Shown here piece after piece: positions 15,973-24,313 of a stretch of 64,000 bases of DNA. The position numbers and the translations under genes are program-made. Numbering within the stretch: the first letter of the stretch is position 1; each line of letters begins with the position of its first letter. Location: contig JAVBMD010000011.1 in NCBI GenBank assembly GCA_031552825.1, positions 119,708 to 183,707 on the forward strand, given 5' to 3'. Source of the DNA: WQXF01 sp031552825. GTDB taxonomy: Bacteria > Bacillota > Clostridia > Christensenellales > Aristaeellaceae. The notes under the pieces were generated by a model. The model did no database searches and was not told the DNA's origin. It saw nothing but the letters and a program-made list of their open reading frames with translations.

Positions 15973-17145
15973 ATGTTCAGTCGACCGCCGCTGGATCGTC
16001 TCGTCTTTGGCTTCGTCTCTTGGTATGGGGTATTGATTTTGCTGGGCATCCTCTGCGCCATTTTTATCGCGAGGCGCGAGGAGCGCCGCTTGGCGCTGCC
16101 TTGGGATACGGCCATCGATTTCTCGTTGCTCGCCATCCCGCTGGGCATCATCGGCGCGCGCCTGTATTCTGTGTTGTTCCGGCTTGCCGACTACTCGGAT
16201 AACTGGGTGCAGATCCTCAACCTGCGCGAGGGTGGATTGGCCATTCCCGGGGCGGTGCTGGGTGGGCTATTGGCCGCATGGGTGGTGGCGCGCCGCAAAA
16301 AGATTTCTATGTGGAGCATCTGCGACATGGTGGTTCCGGGGCTTGTGTTAGCGCAGGCAATCGGCCGCTGGGGCAATTACTTCAACGTTGAGGCCTACGG
16401 CATCCGCATCAGCGATCCGGCTTGGCAGTTCTTCCCCATCGCCATCGAGGTACCGGTGAGCCAAACTTGGTATTGGCACATGGCCACCTTCTTTTACGAA
16501 TCCATGTGGGATCTGATGGTTTTCGCGCTGCTGATGCTGATGCGCCGCGGCATGCGCAAGCACGGCGATATATTCTGCTGGTACGGCATGCTGTATGGCG
16601 TCGGCCGTACCGTGATCGAGGGGCTGCGCGCCGATAGCCTGACCTTTTATAACGAGTTTGTGCGCGTTTCGCAGATCCTTTGCGCGCTCGCCTGCGTGGG
16701 CATCGCTATCTATTTTTGCCTCCGGCAACGCGGTGTGCGGCGCATCCGCGGCGCAGGCGCGCACGACATCCTGCTGCTGGTCTCCGTCGCCATCGGTCTT
16801 GCCGCCACCTTCTTGGGCGAGTTTGAGCGCGGCGCTTACGGATATCTGTTTCTGCCCTCGCAAATTCTGATGTTTGCGCTGTTTGCGCTAAACATTGCCA
16901 CGATCGTGCTGCGCCTAGCGCGCCGCTGCCCGTTTCATCCGCTGCATATCGCGCAATACTTGCTTACGATATGGTTCGTGCTGCTGCTAATCCTCGGAAT
17001 CGGCCGCGAATATGCCGATAACACGATCTTCGTCACCATGCGCCAGTTGCCGAGCATGCTGCAAATCGCGCTTAGCGGCGCGCTGTTCTACTACGCGCCT
17101 TTTCCTGCGGCGCGCAAAAAACGCCCGCGCCCAGCCGAAGCTTAA
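15973..17145 (+). CDS. lgt: prolipoprotein diacylglyceryl transferase with C-terminal membrane extension
   Basis: 390 residues; Lgt usually has about 260-290. It transfers diacylglycerol from phosphatidylglycerol to the lipobox Cys of prolipoproteins. Lgt features are the early YGVLILLGIL helix, the Lgt signature around IGRWGNYFNVEAYG (about 133-146), and FFYESMWDL. From about residue 250 an additional 140 residues encode three or four more hydrophobic segments (ILLLVSVAIGLAATF, LMFALFALNIATIV, YLLTIWFVLLLILGI) ending in a basic tail. Start has GGGAGGATATCC upstream. pncB follows after 32 bases. Confidence 0.92.
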   Translation: MFSRPPLDRLVFGFVSWYGVLILLGILCAIFIARREERRLALPWDTAIDFSLLAIPLGIIGARLYSVLFRLADYSDNWVQILNLREGGLAIPGAVLGGLLAAWVVARRKKISMWSICDMVVPGLVLAQAIGRWGNYFNVEAYGIRISDPAWQFFPIAIEVPVSQTWYWHMATFFYESMWDLMVFALLMLMRRGMRKHGDIFCWYGMLYGVGRTVIEGLRADSLTFYNEFVRVSQILCALACVGIAIYFCLRQRGVRRIRGAGAHDILLLVSVAIGLAATFLGEFERGAYGYLFLPSQILMFALFALNIATIVLRLARRCPFHPLHIAQYLLTIWFVLLLILGIGREYADNTIFVTMRQLPSMLQIALSGALFYYAPFPAARKKRPRPAEA

Positions 17146-17177
17146 CTCGATTACGTTGATTCGGAGAGAATAAAGAT

Positions 17178-18611
17178 ATGAGAAACCTTACGATGATGAC
17201 CGACCTGTACGAGCTGACCATGATGAACGGCTACTGGCACTTCGGCATGCAAAAGCAACTCGCCATCTTCGATCTATTCTACCGCAAACAAGGCGAGATG
17301 ACGGCACATGCCGTGGCTGCCGGGCTGGAGCAAGCCATCGAATACATTCAGGATCTGCACTTCGGCGAGGAGGACATCGCCTATCTGCGCAGCCTCAACA
17401 CCTTTGAAGAAGGCTTTCTCTCCCAGTTGCCCAACTTTCGCTTTACCGGCGATATCGACGCGGTGCCGGAAGGAACCATTGTATTCCCCAACGAGCCGAT
17501 CCTGCGCGTGCGCGCTCCCATCATGGAGGCGCAACTCATCGAGACCGCGCTGCTCAACATTATCAACCATCAGACGCTGATCGCCACTAAGGCGCGGCGC
17601 GTTGTGCAGGCAGCGCAGGGCGACGGTGTGCTGGAGTTTGGTCTGCGCCGTGCGCAGGGTCCGGACGCCGGTATTTACGGCGCGCGCGCGGCGATCATCG
17701 GCGGCTGCGTTGCCACCAGCAACGTGATGACCGGCGCGATGTTCGGCATCCCGGTACGCGGAACGCACGCGCATAGCTGGGTGATGAGCTTCCCCACCGA
17801 GCTGGACGCCTTCCGCGCTTACGCCAAGGTGTTCCCCGATGATTGTTTGCTGCTTGTCGATACCTACGATACGCTCAAGAGCGGCGTACCCAACGCCATC
17901 CGTGTATTTGAGGAACTGCGCGCGCAGGGGCACAAGCCGGCAGGTATCCGGTTGGATAGCGGCGACCTTGCCTACCTCAGCCGCACCGCGCGCAAGATGA
18001 TGGACGATGCCGGGTTTGCGGAGGCACGCATCTTCGCCTCCGGCGATCTGGACGAAGCGGTGATCTGGGACCTAAAGGCGCAGGGCGCGGCCATCGACGT
18101 ATGGGGCGTGGGCACCAAGCTGATTACCAGCCTAGATAACCCCGCGCTTGGCGGCGTATACAAACTGGTTGCCGAGGAACACGATGGCGTGGTGACCCCG
18201 CGCATCAAGATTTCCGACAATCCCGCCAAGGTGACCAACCCCGGCGTCAAGCAGCTTCTTCGCCTGTACAACAAGGCGGATGGCAAGGCTCTCGCCGATC
18301 TAATCGCCTTGGAGGAAGAAGCCTTCGACGCCAGCCAGCCGCTGACAATCTTCGACCCGGAGAATACGTGGAAGCGCATGACGCTGACCGACTACACACT
18401 TCGCAGCCTGCTGACGCCGATCTTCCGCAATGGCGAGCTGGTGTACAAAAAGCCCTCGCTCAGCGAGATCGCCGCTTACGCCGCCGCCGAGAAAGAAACC
18501 TTCTGGGATGAGTACAAACGCCTAACTCGCCCGCATCGCTACAAAGTTGACCTTTCGGATGGGCTTTACGCGCTTAAGCAGCGCTTGCTGGCCGAGTACA
18601 GCGGACAATAA
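17178..18611 (+). CDS. pncB: nicotinate phosphoribosyltransferase
   Basis: 477 residues. Makes nicotinate mononucleotide from nicotinate and PRPP (with ATP) in NAD salvage. Diagnostic segments are LTMMTDLYELTM at the N-terminus, EFGLRRAQGPDAG, the autophosphorylation-site region RGTHAHSW (about 194-201), LLVDTYDTLKSG and GIRLDSGDLAYLS. Length fits the longer Firmicutes group. It is probably co-transcribed with lgt and ends at a hairpin shared with the convergent coat-protein genes. Confidence 0.96.
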   Translation: MRNLTMMTDLYELTMMNGYWHFGMQKQLAIFDLFYRKQGEMTAHAVAAGLEQAIEYIQDLHFGEEDIAYLRSLNTFEEGFLSQLPNFRFTGDIDAVPEGTIVFPNEPILRVRAPIMEAQLIETALLNIINHQTLIATKARRVVQAAQGDGVLEFGLRRAQGPDAGIYGARAAIIGGCVATSNVMTGAMFGIPVRGTHAHSWVMSFPTELDAFRAYAKVFPDDCLLLVDTYDTLKSGVPNAIRVFEELRAQGHKPAGIRLDSGDLAYLSRTARKMMDDAGFAEARIFASGDLDEAVIWDLKAQGAAIDVWGVGTKLITSLDNPALGGVYKLVAEEHDGVVTPRIKISDNPAKVTNPGVKQLLRLYNKADGKALADLIALEEEAFDASQPLTIFDPENTWKRMTLTDYTLRSLLTPIFRNGELVYKKPSLSEIAAYAAAEKETFWDEYKRLTRPHRYKVDLSDGLYALKQRLLAEYSGQ

Positions 18612-18615
18612 AAAA

Positions 18616-18650
18616 CAAGGCGAAGAGGAAGCGCTTTCCCCTTCGCCTTG
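18616..18650. terminator. bidirectional terminator between pncB and the coat genes
   Basis: CAAGGCGAAG (18616-18625) pairs with CTTCGCCTTG (18641-18650). A-run upstream gives a T-run for the minus strand; it lies between convergent genes. Confidence 0.7.
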
Positions 18651-18670
18651 CCGCATCTGCCGTTTGCCCT

Positions 18671-19009
18671 TTATTGGCAAATCTGGTTCTTCATTTGCGT
18701 AAACTTTTGTTTGGCATCCTGCACCTCTTGCGCAGGCGCGTTCTTAACGGGATACCAATTGCGCTGACGCATTTGGTCAAACACCTGATACTGATCGGTG
18801 ACGGTGCAGCTAAGGTTGTCCACCAGCACCTGCCGCAGGTTTTGGCAGGAGGTTTCGCAGGCCGTGGCGGCATAGAAGCCGATCAGCGCCTTCTCGGTGG
18901 TCAGAATATCGGTGATGATCTCCTCGTCGGTCCAATGCGCGTTTTGCTGCAGACCGGACAGTTGCGCCTGAAAGGCGGCGTTCGATTGATTCATCGGAGC
19001 TTGGTTCAT
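18671..19009 (-). CDS. CotF-family spore coat protein
   Basis: 112 residues. Asn/Gln-rich N-terminus, then WTDEEIITDILTTEKALIGFYAATACETSCQNLRQVLVDNL, the ferritin-like helical pattern of CotF coat proteins, and a C-terminal QRNWYPV segment. The start at 19009 is fixed by GGAGG 8 bases upstream; the longer open frame overlaps the next gene. It pairs with the smaller coat-like gene 16 bases upstream, suggesting a mother-cell sporulation operon. No sigma-E/K promoter was identified with confidence. Confidence 0.85.
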   Translation of the reverse strand: MNQAPMNQSNAAFQAQLSGLQQNAHWTDEEIITDILTTEKALIGFYAATACETSCQNLRQVLVDNLSCTVTDQYQVFDQMRQRNWYPVKNAPAQEVQDAKQKFTQMKNQICQ

Positions 19010-19025
19010 CGCTCTTTCCTCCTTG

Positions 19026-19238
19026 TTACTGATGGCTGTTGAGGTAACCAAACAGTTTGTCGTAGTGCTCGCGGTGATGCTGCGCCAGCGACATCGCCAT
19101 GCCCTTGAGCGCCGGATCGGCAATCAGCGTCGAAAAGAATTCGCATTTCTTGCTGGCCAGCGCCTCATGCTGCATTTGATCGACCAGCACCTTCAGGTTG
19201 GTTGCGGTGAGCTGCGGCGTTTGTGCCTGTCCTTGCAT
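19026..19238 (-). CDS. small CotF-like/ferritin-like coat-associated protein
   Basis: 70 residues beginning MQGQAQTPQLTATNLKVLVDQMQHEALASKKCEFF, which resembles the N-terminal helix pair of CotF proteins, with a C-terminal HHREHYDKLFGYLNSHQ. AAGGAGG lies 10 bases before this ATG, so it is preferred over the earlier frame opening. It lies directly upstream of the larger CotF gene on the same strand. A coat role is inferred from that pairing and from shared composition. Confidence 0.72.
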   Translation of the reverse strand: MQGQAQTPQLTATNLKVLVDQMQHEALASKKCEFFSTLIADPALKGMAMSLAQHHREHYDKLFGYLNSHQ

Positions 19239-19338
19239 ACAGTGATTCCTCCTTGCCAAGTAGATCTTTGTTAGGTGATTTCGTCCATAGCTTGCACAAT
19301 CAGGCAAAAGCTATTCGTGAAAATATTCGGAGGTTGTC

Positions 19339-19992
19339 ATGTCCGAAACACTTTCTACCGTGCTTTCAGTCGAAAAGCGGCGCGGCGTCGCCGTGATAAC
19401 GCTCGATAACGCGCCGACGATGCGCATCCCTTCCCCTCTCTTTCGCGAGCGCCCGCTGTGCGCAGGCGGCGCGGTGGATGCCGCGCAACATATGGACTGG
19501 CTGCGCGGCCGCGCACACGGCTTCGCGCTGGATGTGGCAGTCGCCTTTCTCGCCGCTCGGCCGCGCACCGTGCGCGAGGTGGAAAAAAGGCTGGAACAGG
19601 CTGGGTATGAAGAGACGGTTCGCGAGCAGGTGATCCAGCGTCTTTCGCGCGAGGGATACCTCAACGACGCGGAATTTGCCGATCAATGGGTGCAAAGCCG
19701 CAGCGAGCGCGCCTTGGGTTCGCGCCGTCTCGCGCAGGAATTGCAGAAAAAGGGCGTGGATCGCGACGTGGTGCATGCCGCGCTTGCGCAAGTCGAAGAG
19801 GAGGATCAACTGCGTATCGCCGCTGAGCTAGCGGAAAAGCTGCTGGCGCGTACGCGCGGCAAGGACGCGCGCGATGTGCAGCGCAAGGTGCTGGCAGCGC
19901 TGGCGCGGCGCGGTTACGGCTGGGATGTGGCGCGCGCGGCGATTGCCCGGGTCGGCGTAGATGACGAACTGGAATGGAACGACGACCTGTAA
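19339..19992 (+). CDS. recX: regulatory protein RecX
   Basis: 217 residues. Modulator of RecA filament growth. Three-helix repeats typical of RecX are visible: AVAFLAARPRTVREVEKRLEQAGYEETVREQVIQRLSREGYLNDAEFADQWV, then LGSRRLAQELQKKGVDRDVVHAAL, then a third repeat ending ALARRGYGWDVARAAIARV. Start has GGAGG 6 bases upstream. recA is not in the window and no LexA box was found upstream. Confidence 0.93.
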   Translation: MSETLSTVLSVEKRRGVAVITLDNAPTMRIPSPLFRERPLCAGGAVDAAQHMDWLRGRAHGFALDVAVAFLAARPRTVREVEKRLEQAGYEETVREQVIQRLSREGYLNDAEFADQWVQSRSERALGSRRLAQELQKKGVDRDVVHAALAQVEEEDQLRIAAELAEKLLARTRGKDARDVQRKVLAALARRGYGWDVARAAIARVGVDDELEWNDDL

Positions 19993-20042
19993 CCCTTCGC
20001 CCCTTTGCTCGCTCATATAGGGTACAGAAAAGGGGTGGATCA

Positions 20043-20212
20043 ATGAATCAAGAAGAATTCACGCGCCGCGTGACAGACGCCGAGCCCTTGCTAGGCTGAT
20101 CTATCACTGCAACGAGAGCCGCGTATTCCGCCCGCAATGGGAATACACCATCGAGGGTGTCGAGGAAGCAAGCGACGCCTCGAATACTGTAACAAATACG
20201 CTCTTCTATTGA
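20043..20212 (+). pseudogene. possible frameshifted small gene
   Basis: An ATG with an AGGGGTGG ribosome-binding site opens an 18-codon frame (MNQEEFTRRVTDAEPLLG). The -1 frame then continues open as ALARLIYHCNESRVFRPQWEYTIEGVEEA... to 20212. Joined, they give about 57 residues. No family is recognised. It may be a decayed small gene or chance. The 19993-20280 interval holds only this and a terminator. Confidence 0.3.
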
Positions 20213-20222
20213 GCGCAAGCAA

Positions 20223-20266
20223 AAAAGGAACCGTTTATCGGTCTATGCCGACAAGCGGTTCCTTTT
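20223..20266. terminator. bidirectional terminator before the hydrogenase operon 3' end
   Basis: AAAAGGAACCG (20223-20233) pairs with CGGTTCCTTTT (20256-20266). It lies just past the hydA stop on the minus strand and after the recX side on the plus strand. Confidence 0.85.
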
Positions 20267-20280
20267 GCTGAACGTGTCGC

Positions 20281-22029
20281 TTACTTCGCGTACTTGGGGC
20301 GCGCCATGTAGCTAGTATGCAGCAGATGATGCGCCTTGTGCCCGTTCGGCTCGCCAAGGTAGTCCTTGTAGAGCTTCTGGATGGACGGGTTTTCGTGCGA
20401 TTTGCGCAGCACCTTGCCCTCGTCCTCGGCGTAGAGTGCCGAGGCGCGCACCGCCTTGGGATCGATGTCCATCAGCGTATCGGCATCGATGATCGGCTGA
20501 CCGCCGCCGGTCACGCAGCCGCCGGGGCAGCCCATCACCTCGATGAAGTGATACTTCTTGCCACCCTCGCGGATGGAATCGAGCAACTTGGCGGCGTTGC
20601 CGGTGCCGTGCGCCACCGCGACGCTCACATCGATATCGCCCACCTTGATGGTCGCTTCCTTGACGCCGTCGAGGCCGCGTACCTGCGCAAACTCAACCTT
20701 GGCCAGCGATTTGCCGGTGACCACCTCGTACACGGTGCGCAGCGCGGCTTCCATCACACCGCCGGTGGCGCCAAAGATGACGCCCGCGCCGGTGGATTCG
20801 CCGAGCATGTCGTCGAAGTCCTCATCGGGCAGCTCGGTAAAGCGGATGGTGGCCTGCTTAATCATGCGCGCCAACTCGCGGGTGGTGATGACGGCATCGA
20901 CGTCTTGGTTGCCATCCACCGACAACTCGGGGCGCTTTGCCTCGAATTTCTTGGCGGTGCACGGCATCACCGATACCACGCGAATGCTTTGAGGATCCAG
21001 CTTCTGCTGCTCGGCATAGTAACTCTTGAGGACGGCGCCCATCATCTCATGCGGCGATTTGCAGCTGGAGAGGTTGGGCAGGAAATCCGGATAGTTGTGC
21101 TCGCAATACTTGATCCAGCCCGGCGAACAGGAGGTAATCATCGGCAAAACGCCGCCGTTCTTGAGGCGGCCGATGAATTCGGTGCCCTCCTCCATAATGG
21201 TCAGGTCGGCGGCAAAATCGGTATCAAACACCTTGGCAAAGCCCAGACGGCGCAGCGCGGCAGCCATCTTGCCGGTTACGCGCGTGCCGATCGGCATGCC
21301 GAATTCCTCGCCCAGCGCGGCACGCACGGCGGGTGCGGTTTGCACGATCACCGTCAGTTCCGGATCGGCCAGCATCTCCCACACGGCGTCGGTCTCATCC
21401 TTCTCGCGCAGCGCGCCTACCGGGCAGGCGACGATGCACTGGCCGCAGTTGACACAGGCCACATCGGCCAGATGATTGTCCCATGCCGGGGCGATGGCGG
21501 TATCGAAGCCGCGCCCCACCGCGCCGATGACGCCGATCTTCTGCACGTTGGCGCAGGCGGCGACGCAGCGGCGGCAGAGAATGCACTTGTTGGGATCGCG
21601 AACGATAGAAGGAGACATGTTGTCGGTCGGCTGGTCGACCTTGCGTCCGCCGCCGAAGGCTTCCTCCTCATCCACGCCCAGCTCGTTGCACAATTTCTGT
21701 AGCTCACAGCTCTGGTTGCGCACGCAGGAGAGGCACTTTTTATCGTGATTGGAAAGCAGCAGCTGTAGATTGATCTTGCGCGCCTCGCGCACGGCGGGGG
21801 TGTTGGTGCGCACCACCATACCCTGCGTCGCCGGAAGCACGCAGGAAGCCTGCAGCGCGCGTCCGCCCACGTCCACGCAGCATACGCGGCAGGCGCCAAT
21901 CTCGTTTTTGCCCTTGAGGTAGCATAGGGTGGGGATATGAATCTTGGCCTTGCGAGCAGCTTCGAGCACTGTAGCGCCTTGCTCTACCTGCACCTCGACG
22001 CCATCTATCGTAAGGGTAATCATGTCCAT
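20281..22029 (-). CDS. hydA: [FeFe] hydrogenase catalytic subunit (HydA/HndD type)
   Basis: 582 residues. Reversible H2 oxidation/proton reduction at the H-cluster, in a NAD(P)-linked complex. Order: [2Fe-2S] domain (Cys36, 47, 50, 63), His/Cys-ligated [4Fe-4S] (HDKKCLSCVRNQSC), two [4Fe-4S] ferredoxin motifs (about 145-205), then the H-cluster domain with L1 TSCSPGW, L2 MPCTAKKFE and L3 EVMGCPGGCVTGGGQP. A small-subunit-like tail follows. L1 reads TSCSP where CpI has TSCCP. It is last in the nuoE-HATPase-hndB-nuoF-hydA operon, so the complex is probably trimeric and may bifurcate electrons between NADH and ferredoxin (inferred from the subunit set). Confidence 0.95.
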   Translation of the reverse strand: MDMITLTIDGVEVQVEQGATVLEAARKAKIHIPTLCYLKGKNEIGACRVCCVDVGGRALQASCVLPATQGMVVRTNTPAVREARKINLQLLLSNHDKKCLSCVRNQSCELQKLCNELGVDEEEAFGGGRKVDQPTDNMSPSIVRDPNKCILCRRCVAACANVQKIGVIGAVGRGFDTAIAPAWDNHLADVACVNCGQCIVACPVGALREKDETDAVWEMLADPELTVIVQTAPAVRAALGEEFGMPIGTRVTGKMAAALRRLGFAKVFDTDFAADLTIMEEGTEFIGRLKNGGVLPMITSCSPGWIKYCEHNYPDFLPNLSSCKSPHEMMGAVLKSYYAEQQKLDPQSIRVVSVMPCTAKKFEAKRPELSVDGNQDVDAVITTRELARMIKQATIRFTELPDEDFDDMLGESTGAGVIFGATGGVMEAALRTVYEVVTGKSLAKVEFAQVRGLDGVKEATIKVGDIDVSVAVAHGTGNAAKLLDSIREGGKKYHFIEVMGCPGGCVTGGGQPIIDADTLMDIDPKAVRASALYAEDEGKVLRKSHENPSIQKLYKDYLGEPNGHKAHHLLHTSYMARPKYAK

Positions 22030-22050
22030 CGTATTGCCTCCTTACGTTCC

Positions 22051-23841
22051 TTATTTCTTAATGATGGCGGAGAAGCGGCACTTTTCCATGCAGGCTCCGC
22101 ACTTGATGCACTTGTCCGGATCGATGACATGCAGTTGCTTTACCACGCCGGTAATCGCGCCGGCCGGGCAAACCTTGGCGCACATCGTACAACCGCGGCA
22201 TTTGTCGGTGATGCTGTAATTGAGCAGCGCGGAGCAATGTCCCGCCGGGCAGCGCTTCTCGTAGATGTGCGCCTCGTACTCGTGGCGGAAGTATTGCAGC
22301 GTGGACAGCACTGGGTTGGGCGCGGTCTGCCCTAGCCCGCAAAGCGCGGTGGCTTTGATGTTCTTGGCCAACAGCTCCAGCTTCTCGATGTCGCCATCGC
22401 GGCCCTTGCCCTCGGTAATGCGCTCGAGGATCTCCAGCATGCGGCGGGTGCCGACGCGGCAGGGCGTACACTTTCCGCAGGACTCATCCACCGTAAAGTC
22501 GAGGAAGAACCGCGCGATATCCACCATGCAGTTGTCCTCGTCCATTACGATCATGCCGCCGGATCCCATCATCGAGCCGATGGCGATCAGCGAATCATAC
22601 TCGATCGGGATGTCCAGATGCTTGATTGGGATACAGCCGCCGGAGGGGCCGCCGGTCTGCACCGCCTTGAAGGCTTTGCCGCCCGGGATGCCGCCGCCGA
22701 TATCGTAGATGATGTTGCGCAGCGGCGTACCCATGGGCACCTCCACCAGGCCGGTGTTGGTGATCTTGCCGCCCAGCGCAAACACCTTCGTGCCCTTTGA
22801 TTTCTCGGTGCCGATGGCGCTGAACCAGTCCGCGCCGTTGAGGATGATCTGGCACACGTTGGCGTAGGTCTCTACGTTGTTGAGCAGCGTAGGCTTGCCG
22901 AACAGGCCCTTGACCGCCGGGAATGGCGGACGCGGGCGCGGCTCGCCGCGCTGCCCCTCGATGGAGGCCATAAGCGCCGTCTCCTCGCCGCAGACAAACG
23001 CGCCGGCACCCAGCCGGATGAACAGCCGGAAACTGAAATCGGTGCCGAAGATATGCTCGCCGAGCAAGCCGTATTCGATAGCCTGATCGATGGCGATCTG
23101 CAGGCGCTTGACGGCGATGGGATATTCCGCGCGCACGTACACATAACCCTCGTTGGCACCGATGGCGTAGGCGGCAATGGCCATCGCCTCGATTAAGGCG
23201 TGCGGATCGCCCTCCAAAATGGAGCGGTCCATAAACGCGCCGGGATCGCCCTCGTCAGCGTTGCAGGCCACATACTTTTGATCGTTCTGCGATTTGTAGG
23301 TGAACTCCCACTTCAGGCCGGTGGGGAATCCGCCGCCGCCCCGCCCGCGCAGGCCGGAGCGCTTGATTTCATCGATGACCGCCTCGCGCGACATCTCGGT
23401 CAGCACCTTTGCCAGCGCTTTATAACCGTCGAAGGCGATGTATTCGTCGATGTTTTCCGGATCGATCACGCCACAGTTGCGCAGCGCGACGCGCTTCTGG
23501 CTCTTGTAGAAGCCGATGTCATCTAGCGCTAGATGCTGATCGGCAGCGGTCTTGTCCACATACAGAAGGCGATCCACCTGACGACCCTTCATCAGATGCT
23601 CGGCGACGATCTCATCGACATCCTCGGGCTTCACGCGGCTGTAGAAGGTGCCTTCCGGGTAGACAATAACGATGGGGCCAGCTTCGCACAGACCGAAGCA
23701 GCCGGTGCGCACCACCTTAACTTCCTTTTCGAGCCCCTGCTCCTTGACCTGCTGCTCAAAGCGCTCGATGATTTGCATAGAGCCGGACGAAGAGCAACCC
23801 GTGCCGCCGCAAATCAACACATGTGCGCGGTACAATTCCAT
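22051..23841 (-). CDS. hydB: NADH-binding hydrogenase subunit, NuoF-like (HydB/HndC)
   Basis: 596 residues. An N-terminal thioredoxin-like [2Fe-2S] domain (CGGTGCSSSG ... CFGLCEAGP) precedes the NuoF FMN/NADH module (GRGGGGFPTGLKWEF; VCGEETALMASIEG), a [4Fe-4S] site (CGKCTPCRVGTRRM) and two C-terminal ferredoxin motifs (CRGCTMCAKVCP; CIKCGACMEKC). It carries electrons between NADH and HydA. Start 23841 is set by AAGGAGG upstream; an earlier frame opening at 23889 abuts the previous stop. hydA follows after 21 bases. Confidence 0.95.
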   Translation of the reverse strand: MELYRAHVLICGGTGCSSSGSMQIIERFEQQVKEQGLEKEVKVVRTGCFGLCEAGPIVIVYPEGTFYSRVKPEDVDEIVAEHLMKGRQVDRLLYVDKTAADQHLALDDIGFYKSQKRVALRNCGVIDPENIDEYIAFDGYKALAKVLTEMSREAVIDEIKRSGLRGRGGGGFPTGLKWEFTYKSQNDQKYVACNADEGDPGAFMDRSILEGDPHALIEAMAIAAYAIGANEGYVYVRAEYPIAVKRLQIAIDQAIEYGLLGEHIFGTDFSFRLFIRLGAGAFVCGEETALMASIEGQRGEPRPRPPFPAVKGLFGKPTLLNNVETYANVCQIILNGADWFSAIGTEKSKGTKVFALGGKITNTGLVEVPMGTPLRNIIYDIGGGIPGGKAFKAVQTGGPSGGCIPIKHLDIPIEYDSLIAIGSMMGSGGMIVMDEDNCMVDIARFFLDFTVDESCGKCTPCRVGTRRMLEILERITEGKGRDGDIEKLELLAKNIKATALCGLGQTAPNPVLSTLQYFRHEYEAHIYEKRCPAGHCSALLNYSITDKCRGCTMCAKVCPAGAITGVVKQLHVIDPDKCIKCGACMEKCRFSAIIKK

Positions 23842-23888
23842 ATAACGCTTCCTCCTTGAACCAAGTTTCATACCTGTTAACGGCGGCA

Positions 23889-24266
23889 TTATTTATTCGC
23901 GTTCTCGGCGTAGCTGATAGTGAACTCCTCCACCGGGCGGCCGTTGACGATGTGCTCGGCCACCACGCGCGCCACCTTTTCCGGCGACATATGGACGTAG
24001 GTCACCTTCTCGGCGTTGGGCAGAATCACGTCGACCATCGGCTCTAAGCGGCACATGCCGATGCAGCCGGTCTGCGATACGGTGACGTTTTGCAGATTGC
24101 GCTTGGCGATTTCGTCCATGAAGGAAAGCATCACCGGGCGAGCTCCGGCGGCGATGCCGCAAGTCGCCATACCGATGACGACGCGCGTGCTCTCGTTGTC
24201 CTTCCGTAGCCCCACCTGGCTCAGTGTGCGCTGGCGGATGGCCTCCAGTTCCGCGATGGATTTCAT
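23889..24266 (-). CDS. (2Fe-2S) ferredoxin-domain protein, HndB-like
   Basis: 125 residues. The thioredoxin-like [2Fe-2S] pattern CGIAAGA (one Cys of the first pair) and CIGMCRLEP is visible: CxxxxA in place of the usual CxxxxC at the first site and CxxxC at the second. The N-terminal helix MKSIAELEAIRQRTL is typical of HndB-type accessory subunits. It lies 47 bases upstream of hydB and probably serves as an electron-transfer or assembly subunit. The incomplete first Cys pair deserves an alignment check. Confidence 0.85.
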   Translation of the reverse strand: MKSIAELEAIRQRTLSQVGLRKDNESTRVVIGMATCGIAAGARPVMLSFMDEIAKRNLQNVTVSQTGCIGMCRLEPMVDVILPNAEKVTYVHMSPEKVARVVAEHIVNGRPVEEFTISYAENANK

Positions 24267-24313
24267 GTTCCCGCACCTCCGTCAATTGGTTATAATGTAG
24301 TGTTGTTTTCTTG

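Noticed and set aside
19311..19331. LexA box before recX
   Set aside because: The sequence AGCTATTCGTGAAAATATTCG does not match GAAC-N4-GTTC; it resembles the inverted-repeat arm instead.
20317..21702. 461-residue plus-strand frame antisense to hydA
   Set aside because: Antisense to a fully motif-supported hydrogenase gene; composition typical of complementary frames in GC-rich DNA.
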